From Lysobacteraceae bacterium (GTDB lineage Bacteria > Pseudomonadota > Gammaproteobacteria > Xanthomonadales > Xanthomonadaceae), in assembly GCA_003449515.1 (NCBI GenBank), contig DMHI01000018.1, positions 1 to 9,367 of the forward strand: DNA of 9,367 nucleotides, in the 5' to 3' direction. The translations under genes were made by a program, and so were the position numbers. How positions within the stretch are numbered: the first letter of the stretch is position 1; each line of letters opens with the position of its first letter. The notes under the pieces were generated by a model. It was not told where the DNA came from. It saw only the letters and a program-made list of their open reading frames with translations, and ran no database searches. Of this stretch, positions 1 to 5,203 are shown in pieces.

Positions 1-390
1 GCCGAGGACTACATCCGCCGCCGCGCCATCCGGCATCTGGAAAAGGGCCGTATCGCGATCTTCGCCGCCGGCACCGGCAATCCGTTTTTCACCACCGACT
101 CGGCCGCCGCGCTGCGCGCGATCGAAGTCGGTGCCGAGCTGCTGCTGAAGGCGACGAAGGTGGACGGCATCTACGAGGCCGACCCGAAGAAGGTGCCGGA
201 AGCCCGGCGCTACGAGCAGCTCGGCTACGGCGAGGTCATCGCCCGCAACCTGCAGGTGATGGACACCGCCGCCTTCGCGCTGTGCCGTGACCACAACCTG
301 CCGATCCGCATCTACGACATGATGCAGCCCGGCGCGCTGATGCGGATCCTGAGGGGCGAACCGCTCGGCACCCTGGTCCACGGCGCCTGA
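1..390 (+). CDS. pyrH: UMP kinase, C-terminal part (5' end cut by window edge)
   Basis: PyrH phosphorylates UMP to UDP with ATP in the cytoplasm, the committed step of UTP and CTP supply; the bacterial enzyme is a hexamer of the amino-acid-kinase fold. The frame is open from base 1 to the TGA at 388-390, giving 129 codons. By comparison with the roughly 240-residue E. coli protein this is about the last half. Conserved segments are GTGNPFFTTDSAA (residues 24-36 of the visible part), LLKATKVDGIYEADP, which forms part of the nucleotide site, and the C-terminal VMDTAAFALCRDHNLPIR followed by PGALMRIL. A shorter frame beginning at the ATG at 160 is only an internal methionine. The following frr gene is the usual neighbour, with tsf and rpsB expected upstream outside the window. 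Nothing looks broken. Confidence 0.96.
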   Translation, partial: AEDYIRRRAIRHLEKGRIAIFAAGTGNPFFTTDSAAALRAIEVGAELLLKATKVDGIYEADPKKVPEARRYEQLGYGEVIARNLQVMDTAAFALCRDHNLPIRIYDMMQPGALMRILRGEPLGTLVHGA

Positions 391-402
391 GCCGTCGTCC
401 GC

Positions 403-451
403 CGCGGGTGGCCGCCGCCGCCGATCTATACTTGCCGGCCGGGCCACCGCG
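403..451 (+). repeat. Imperfect inverted repeat in the pyrH-frr gap
   Basis: CGCGGGTGGCC at 403-413 is complementary to GGCCACCGCG at 442-451 with one bulged G, giving a 10-bp stem around a 28-base loop. The loop contains the TATACT hexamer at 427-432. No run of T follows the right arm, so a classical Rho-independent terminator is unlikely. It could be an operator-like palindrome, an mRNA leader hairpin ahead of frr, or a chance pairing in very GC-rich DNA. The pairing is seen directly; any role is inference. Confidence 0.4.
427..432 (+). promoter_or_regulatory. Possible -10 hexamer of an frr promoter
   Basis: TATACT matches the sigma-70 -10 consensus at five of six positions and is the only AT-rich patch in the 85-base gap between pyrH and frr. 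It lies 43 bases before the frr start codon. No convincing -35 box is seen 16-18 bases upstream, where the sequence is G/C only. An frr promoter downstream of pyrH is known in E. coli, which makes the position reasonable, but the call is weak. Confidence 0.3.
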
Positions 452-464
452 CCGCACCGACTCC

Positions 465-469
465 AGAGA
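465..469 (+). promoter_or_regulatory. Ribosome binding site of frr
   Basis: AGAGA lies six bases before the ATG at 476. It is a partial Shine-Dalgarno match at normal spacing. It supports the ATG at 476 as the start, which also gives the N-terminus expected for the family. Confidence 0.5.
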
Positions 470-475
470 CGCGCC

Positions 476-1033
476 ATGATCAACGACATCAAGAAGGACG
501 CCCAGACCCGCATGCAGAAGTGCGTGGAGGTGCTGAAGACCGACCTCACGAAACTGCGCACGGGCCGCGCCACCACGGCGATCGTCGATCACCTCCAGGT
601 CAACTACTACGGCTCGAACGTGCCACTGTCGCAGGTGGCCAGCGTCGCCGTCGCCGACGCCCGCTCGCTCACCATCACGCCGTGGGAAAAGCCCATGGTC
701 GCCGCCGTCGAGAAGGCCATCCTCGCCTCCGATCTCGGCCTGACGCCGAACACCGCCGGCACGGTCATCCGCATCAACCTGCCGCCGCTCACCGAGGAAC
801 GCCGCAAGGACCTCTCGAAGCACGTTGCGCACGAAGGCGAGAACACCAAGGTCGCCATCCGCAACGTGCGCCGCGACGCCATCACCCACGTCAAGGAGCT
901 GTTCAAGGAGAAGAAGATCTCCGAGGACGAGCAGCGCAAGGCCGAGGACGACATCCAGAAGCTCACCGACACCTGGGTGAAAAGCGTCGATGACGTGGTG
1001 AAGGCGAAAGAGCAGGAACTGCTGGCCCTCTGA
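476..1033 (+). CDS. frr: Ribosome recycling factor
   Basis: RRF acts with EF-G in the cytoplasm to split post-termination 70S complexes so that ribosomes can be reused; it is essential in most bacteria. The predicted protein is 185 residues, the normal family length. The N-terminal helix of domain I starts MINDIKKDAQTRMQKCVEVL, and LRTGRA lies at residues 27-32. The domain II beta region follows (YYGSNVPLSQVASV, then ITPWEKPMV). The segment LPPLTEERRKDL and the helix with RNVRRDA hold the basic residues that contact 23S rRNA in the family. The C-terminal helical part is rich in Lys and Glu, as usual. The start is set by family length and an AGAGA site six bases upstream. It lies 85 bases after pyrH and 11 bases before uppS. 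Confidence 0.98.
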   Translation: MINDIKKDAQTRMQKCVEVLKTDLTKLRTGRATTAIVDHLQVNYYGSNVPLSQVASVAVADARSLTITPWEKPMVAAVEKAILASDLGLTPNTAGTVIRINLPPLTEERRKDLSKHVAHEGENTKVAIRNVRRDAITHVKELFKEKKISEDEQRKAEDDIQKLTDTWVKSVDDVVKAKEQELLAL

Positions 1034-1044
1034 GCGCCGGCCGC

Positions 1045-1791
1045 ATGTCGCATCCCACCGCGTTGCCCCGGCACCTCGCCGTCATCATGGACGGCAACGG
1101 TCGCTGGGCGAAGCAGCGGCACCGTCCCCGCGTCATCGGCCATCGCGCCGGCGCGCGTGCGGTGCGCACCATCGTCGAGTACTGCCTGAAGCGCGGCATA
1201 CCCGCGCTGACGCTGTTCGCGTTCTCGTCGGAGAACTGGAACCGCCCGGAAGACGAGGTTGGCGCCTTGATGCGCCTGTTCCTGCGCATGCTCGAATCGG
1301 AAGTCGAGGAGTTGACCCGGCAGCAGGTCCACCTGCGCTTCATCGGCGACCGCTCGCGCTTTCCCGAAGCGATCCGCGCCCGCATGGCCGCTGCCGAGGC
1401 GATCCACCTGCCATCGCCGAAGCTCACGCTGACGCTGGCCGCCGGCTATGGCGGCCGCGCCGACATCGCCAGCGCGGCGCGCCGGCTGGCCGAGCGCGTG
1501 CAGGCCGGCACGCTGCGCCCGGAGCAGATCGACGAAGCCGCCCTGGGCGAAACGATGAGCCTCGCCGACCTGCCGCCGCCCGATCTGTTCATCCGCACCG
1601 GCGGCGAGCAGCGCATCAGCAACTTCCTGCTGTGGCATCTGGCGTATACCGAGCTGTGGTTCACCGACGTGCTCTGGCCTGATCTCGACGATGCCGTGCT
1701 CGAGGCCGCCCTCGCCGATTTCGCTGGCCGCGAACGTCGCTTCGGACTCACCTCCGAGCAGGTCAACGACGCCGCCCTGGAGGCCCGATGA
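1045..1791 (+). CDS. uppS: (2E,6E)-farnesyl-diphosphate-specific ditrans,polycis-undecaprenyl-diphosphate synthase
   Basis: UppS condenses eight isopentenyl diphosphates onto farnesyl diphosphate to make C55 undecaprenyl diphosphate, the precursor of the lipid carrier for peptidoglycan and O-antigen. The protein has 248 residues, close to the E. coli length. IMDGNGRWA at residues 14-22 carries the catalytic Asp16. His33 in GHRAG corresponds to a conserved active-site His. LFAFSSENWNRP follows, then RTGGEQRISNFLLW beginning at Arg184, with Glu188, Arg190 and Ser192 in the metal and IPP site. WFTDVLWPDLD and GRERRFG close the family pattern. The ATG at 1045 fits homologue N-termini, but no good Shine-Dalgarno sequence precedes it; the 11-base gap after frr is all G/C. 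Its last four bases are shared with cdsA (ATGA). Confidence 0.97.
   Translation: MSHPTALPRHLAVIMDGNGRWAKQRHRPRVIGHRAGARAVRTIVEYCLKRGIPALTLFAFSSENWNRPEDEVGALMRLFLRMLESEVEELTRQQVHLRFIGDRSRFPEAIRARMAAAEAIHLPSPKLTLTLAAGYGGRADIASAARRLAERVQAGTLRPEQIDEAALGETMSLADLPPPDLFIRTGGEQRISNFLLWHLAYTELWFTDVLWPDLDDAVLEAALADFAGRERRFGLTSEQVNDAALEAR
1779..1783 (+). promoter_or_regulatory. Ribosome binding site of cdsA inside uppS
   Basis: GGAGG, a full Shine-Dalgarno core, lies four bases before the ATG at 1788, within the last codons of uppS. It is the clearest ribosome binding site in the window and fixes the cdsA start. CdsA translation may therefore be initiated directly as well as by coupling to uppS. Confidence 0.7.
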
Positions 1792-2612
1792 GCCGCATCC
1801 GCATCATCAGCGGGCTCGCCCTCGCGCCTGCTGCCGTCGCCGCCGTGCTGCTGCTGCCCACGCCGTGGCTGGCGCTGCTGGCAGCCGTTCTCGTGCTGGC
1901 CGGGCTGTGGGAGTGGACGCGCCTGACCGGCATCGCCGAGCCGGTACCGCGTCTGGGCTATGTCAGCGCCAATGCGCTGATGATGTCGGCCATCGCCTGG
2001 GCCGCCGGGCCGAACCTGTTCGCCTTCAAGGCAGCGACGCTGCTCGGCGCGGTGTGGTGGCTGTTCGCGCTGCTGTGGCTGTGGCGCTTCGAGTTCGGCC
2101 AAGCCGATCGCGGCCGCTACCGCATGCTGAAGCTTCTGGCCGGCAGCCTTGCCGCGGTACCGGCCTGGTCCGCGCTGGTCTGGTTGCACCAGTTGCCCGA
2201 TCACGGGCCGCGCTGGGCATTGTTCGCGGTGATGCTGGTCTGGGCTGCCGACACCGGCGCCTACTTCGTCGGTTCGCAGCTGGGCAAGAACAAGCTGGCG
2301 CCGAAGATCAGCCCGAACAAGAGCTGGGAGGGCTTCTGGGGCGGCCTCGCCGGTGCCTCACTGGTGGCGGTCATCGGCGTGATCCCGCTGGGCCTCGGCT
2401 GGAGCGACCTGCCGGCGCTGGTGCTGCTCACACTGGTCGCGGCGATGATGTCGGTGGCGGGCGATCTGTTCGAAAGCCTGCTCAAGCGCCATTCCGGCCA
2501 CAAGGATTCCGGGCGCATCATCCCCGGCCACGGCGGCATGCTCGATCGTCTCGACAGCATCCTCGCCGCGCTGCCCGTGTTCGTGGTGGGCAAGCTGTGG
2601 CTGGGCCTCTGA
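1788..2612 (+). CDS. cdsA: Phosphatidate cytidylyltransferase (CDP-diacylglycerol synthase)
   Basis: CdsA is an inner-membrane enzyme that makes CDP-diacylglycerol and pyrophosphate from phosphatidic acid and CTP, the branch point for phosphatidylethanolamine, phosphatidylglycerol and cardiolipin. The protein has 274 residues with several hydrophobic spans, roughly at 7-45, 58-74, 80-98, 113-130, 142-160, 187-204 and 209-225. The family signature lies at residues 230-256: SLLKRHSGHKDSG, then RIIPGHGGM, then LDRLD. An earlier conserved patch reads KISPNKSWEGFWGG. The start at 1788 overlaps the uppS stop as ATGA and is preceded by GGAGG. The 3' end overlaps the proposed dxr start by 16 bases. 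The gene is intact and typical. Confidence 0.97.
   Translation: MSRIRIISGLALAPAAVAAVLLLPTPWLALLAAVLVLAGLWEWTRLTGIAEPVPRLGYVSANALMMSAIAWAAGPNLFAFKAATLLGAVWWLFALLWLWRFEFGQADRGRYRMLKLLAGSLAAVPAWSALVWLHQLPDHGPRWALFAVMLVWAADTGAYFVGSQLGKNKLAPKISPNKSWEGFWGGLAGASLVAVIGVIPLGLGWSDLPALVLLTLVAAMMSVAGDLFESLLKRHSGHKDSGRIIPGHGGMLDRLDSILAALPVFVVGKLWLGL
2585..2590 (+). promoter_or_regulatory. Candidate ribosome binding site of dxr inside cdsA
   Basis: GGTGGG lies six bases before the in-frame GTG at 2597. This spacing favours GTG 2597 over the CTG at 2609 as the dxr start. The match to the Shine-Dalgarno core is only moderate. Confidence 0.4.
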
Positions 2613-3811
2613 AACGCATCGCGCTGTTCGGCGCAACCGGCTCGATCGGCGCGTCGACGCTCGATGTGGTTGCGCGGCACCCCGACCGCTTCGTCGTCGA
2701 TGCGCTGACGGCGCATTCGAAAGTGGACGATCTGGTGGCCCTGTGCGCACGCTTCCGTCCGCGCGTGGCCGCCGTGGCCGATGCGGCGCACTACGCCGCG
2801 CTACGCGATGCGCTGGCCGCCGCCGACCTGCCGACGCAGGCGATGGCGGGCCACGAGGCGCTGGCCGAGATTGCCGCCGATGCGCACAACGACACCGTGG
2901 TCGCCGCCATTGTCGGTGCCGCCGGCGTGGCCTCGACGCTGGCGGCCGCCAGTGCCGGCAAGCGCCTGCTGCTGGCCAACAAGGAGTCGGTGGTGCTGGC
3001 CGGCGAACTGCTGATGGCCGCAGTCGCTGCGGGCGCTGCCACGCTGGTGCCGATCGACAGCGAGCACAACGCGATCTTCCAGTGCCTGCCGCATCGTGGC
3101 GGCAATGCCGACGCCCGCGATGCCAGCGTGCGTCGCATCGTGCTCACCGCCTCGGGCGGGCCGTTCCGGGGCTGGTCGCGCGAGCGGCTGGCGGGCGTCA
3201 CGCCCGAGCAGGCCTGCGCGCACCCGAACTGGTCGATGGGCCGCAAGATCTCGGTCGATTCGGCCTCGCTGATGAACAAGGGCCTCGAGGTCATCGAGGC
3301 GCATCACCTGTTCGGCGTCGGCACCGAGCGTATCGAGGTGGTGGTCCATCCGCAGTCGACGATCCACTCGCTGGTCGAGTATGTCGACGGATCGATGCTG
3401 GCCCAGCTTGGCCAGCCCGACATGCGCACCACGCTCGCCGTGGGCCTCGGCTGGCCCGAGCGCATCGAGGCCGGCGTGGCCCCGCTCGACCTGGTGGCGA
3501 TCGGCCGTCTCGACTTCGAGACCCCCGACAGCGCCGCCTTCCCCGCCCTCGGCCTCGCCTTCGAGGCCCTGCGCGCCGGCGGCAGCACCCCGGCGGTGCT
3601 GAATGCCGCCAATGAAATCGCGGTTTCAGCCTTTCTTCAGCGCCGGCTCGCTTTCCTTGGCATCCCTGCGCTGATCGAACGCACGATGGAACGCCTGCCC
3701 CACCTGCCCAGCGCAAGCCTCGCCGACCGCCTCGCGGCCGATGCCGAAGCGCGCCGTGTGGCCGCGTCGCTGCTGGCCACGATGGCGGACGCGACGGTGC
3801 GCCCGGCATGA
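2597..3811 (+). CDS. dxr: 1-deoxy-D-xylulose 5-phosphate reductoisomerase
   Basis: Dxr (IspC) converts DXP to 2-C-methyl-D-erythritol 4-phosphate with NADPH, the second step of the MEP isoprenoid pathway in the cytoplasm. Motifs include the NADPH loop GATGSIG at residues 12-18, ANKESVV around Asn128, metal ligands Asp154 and Glu156 in IDSEHNA, LTASGGPFRGW, HPNWSMGRK of the substrate loop, and Glu231 in MNKGLEVIEAHHLF. HPQSTIHSLVEY and NAANEIA follow. The open frame runs back to 1691, but homology starts only near 2597. No ATG is available: a GTG at 2597 gives an MAGPLKRIALFGATG start and 404 residues (E. coli has 398), while a CTG at 2609 would give 400. I chose GTG for its GGTGGG site. The 5' end overlaps cdsA by 16 bases; the 3' end shares ATGA with rseP. 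Function is secure, the exact start less so. Confidence 0.95.
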   Translation: MAGPLKRIALFGATGSIGASTLDVVARHPDRFVVDALTAHSKVDDLVALCARFRPRVAAVADAAHYAALRDALAAADLPTQAMAGHEALAEIAADAHNDTVVAAIVGAAGVASTLAAASAGKRLLLANKESVVLAGELLMAAVAAGAATLVPIDSEHNAIFQCLPHRGGNADARDASVRRIVLTASGGPFRGWSRERLAGVTPEQACAHPNWSMGRKISVDSASLMNKGLEVIEAHHLFGVGTERIEVVVHPQSTIHSLVEYVDGSMLAQLGQPDMRTTLAVGLGWPERIEAGVAPLDLVAIGRLDFETPDSAAFPALGLAFEALRAGGSTPAVLNAANEIAVSAFLQRRLAFLGIPALIERTMERLPHLPSASLADRLAADAEARRVAASLLATMADATVRPA

Positions 3812-5157
3812 GCGAGGTGCTGGCTTCGGTGTTCTGGCTGATCGTCGCCCTTGGCGTGCTGATCACCTTCCACGAGTTCGGCCACTACTGGGTGGCACGG
3901 CGCTGCGGGGTCAGGGTTCTGCGCTTCTCGGTGGGCTTCGGCCGGGCGATCTGGTCGCGGGTCGATCGCCACGGCGTGGAATGGCGCATCGGCCTGATCC
4001 CGCTGGGCGGCTACGTGAGCATGCTCGACGAGCGCGAGGCCGGGGTGCCCGAGGCCGATCGCGCCCGCGCCTTCAACCGCAAGCCGGTTGGCCAGCGCAT
4101 CGCCATCGTCGCGGCCGGCCCGCTGGCCAATCTGCTGCTGGCGGTGGGCCTGCTCTACCTCATGTTCGTGCTCGGCAAGCCCGACTTCACGCCGGCGCTC
4201 GCGGCACCGCAGGGCCTGGCGGCCGAAGCCGGGTTCCGCGAGGGCGACCGCGTGCTGGCCGTCGACGGCCGCGACACGCCGACGTGGACGGAAGCGCAGA
4301 ACGCCCTGCTGGCCCCGATGATCGACCGCCGGGCGATCACCGTGGCGGTGCAGGATGCCGATGGCCGCCTGCTCGAACGCACGCTGCCGCTCGAGCGCCT
4401 CGATCCGACGCTCGACGAGGTCGAGGCCTACCGGGCCGTCGGCTGGCAGTTGCGGCCACCCCCGGTCGCGGCGGTCGTCGGCGAACTGCAATCGGGCAGC
4501 CCCGCCGCCGCCGTTCTGCGCGTGGGCGATCGCATCGTCGCCATCGACGACCGTCCGGTGGCCGATTTCGCGGCGCTGCAGGCCGCACTCGCATCGCTTC
4601 CCGGCGGCGACCGCCCGCCGGCCCTGCGCCTCGGGGTCGAGCGCGGGCTTGAGCGCCTCGACCTCGTGCTGACGCCGGCCCGCGCCGAGGGCCCGGACGG
4701 CCAGACCGTCTGGCGGCTCGGCATCAGCCCGCCCGACCGCCGCGACGCGCTGCTCCGGCATGGCCCGCTCGAGGCCCTGCCCGCCGCGCTGGCCGCCAGC
4801 GGGCAACTCGCCGCCGACACCGCCGGCATGCTCTGGCGCATGGTCACGGGTGCCGCCTCGCTGCAGAACCTCTCGGGACCGATCACCATCGCCCAGGTCG
4901 CCAACACCACCGCCTCGCGCGGCGCGGCGTGGTTCCTGTATTTCCTCGCCATGCTCTCGGTGAGCATCGCCCTGCTGAACCTGCTCCCGATCCCTGTCTT
5001 GGACGGGGGGCACCTGCTGGTTTACCTTATCGAGCTGGTCCAAGGGCGGCCGCTGAGCGACCGTGTGCTCGTGGCCGGGCAGTACCTTGGCCTCGTGCTG
5101 CTCGCGTCGCTGATGGGCCTGGCGCTCTTCAACGACGTGCTGAGGCTCGTTCCCTGA
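3808..5157 (+). CDS. rseP: Site-2 intramembrane zinc metalloprotease (sigma-E pathway)
   Basis: RseP cuts membrane-spanning substrates, including anti-sigma factor RseA after DegS cleavage in E. coli, releasing sigma-E; it also clears leftover signal peptides. The protein has 449 residues against 450 in E. coli. The first membrane helix contains the zinc motif HEFGH at residues 22-26. IPLGGYVSMLDERE follows. A second helix lies about residues 94-120, two periplasmic PDZ domains lie about 125-310 (GFREGDRVLAVDGRD, then GSPAAAVLRVGDRIVAIDDRP), a third helix about 375-394 leads into NLLPIPVLDGG with ligand Asp399, and a last helix lies about 425-445. The start shares ATGA with dxr and lacks a clear Shine-Dalgarno, so coupled translation is likely. 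The next gene, bamA, is a normal partner in envelope maintenance. The family assignment is firm; substrates here are inferred. Confidence 0.97.
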   Translation: MSEVLASVFWLIVALGVLITFHEFGHYWVARRCGVRVLRFSVGFGRAIWSRVDRHGVEWRIGLIPLGGYVSMLDEREAGVPEADRARAFNRKPVGQRIAIVAAGPLANLLLAVGLLYLMFVLGKPDFTPALAAPQGLAAEAGFREGDRVLAVDGRDTPTWTEAQNALLAPMIDRRAITVAVQDADGRLLERTLPLERLDPTLDEVEAYRAVGWQLRPPPVAAVVGELQSGSPAAAVLRVGDRIVAIDDRPVADFAALQAALASLPGGDRPPALRLGVERGLERLDLVLTPARAEGPDGQTVWRLGISPPDRRDALLRHGPLEALPAALAASGQLAADTAGMLWRMVTGAASLQNLSGPITIAQVANTTASRGAAWFLYFLAMLSVSIALLNLLPIPVLDGGHLLVYLIELVQGRPLSDRVLVAGQYLGLVLLASLMGLALFNDVLRLVP

Positions 5158-5167
5158 CCGTCACCCC

Positions 5168-5186
5168 GCGGGCCCGCCGGGCCTGC
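5168..5186 (+). repeat. GC-rich hairpin in the rseP-bamA gap
   Basis: GCGGGCCC at 5168-5175 can pair with GGGCCTGC at 5179-5186 around a three-base GCC loop, giving an 8-bp stem with one G-U pair in RNA. It starts ten bases after the rseP stop and ends 17 bases before the bamA ATG. No T run follows (CGCTTCTGG comes next), so it is a poor intrinsic terminator candidate. It could pause polymerase, protect mRNA ends or affect bamA initiation. Only the pairing is visible. Confidence 0.4.
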
Positions 5187-5203
5187 CGCTTCTGGACGTT
5201 TCC

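Noticed and set aside
236..1638. Overlapping minus-strand frames opposite pyrH, frr and uppS
   Set aside because: All lie antisense to certain genes and show composition typical of antisense reading in GC-rich DNA.
1691..2596. Upstream extension of the dxr frame, giving a 706-residue fusion
   Set aside because: The extra 302 residues are cdsA read in another frame, rich in Arg and Ala with no family pattern. Dxr homology begins only near 2597.
3637..5043. A 468-codon minus-strand frame opposite dxr and rseP
   Set aside because: Antisense to the well-supported RseP, with biased Gln, Arg, Ala and Gly composition and no motif.
5168..5186. The rseP-bamA hairpin as a Rho-independent terminator
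   Set aside because: No T-rich tail follows the stem, and bamA continues in the same direction 17 bases later.
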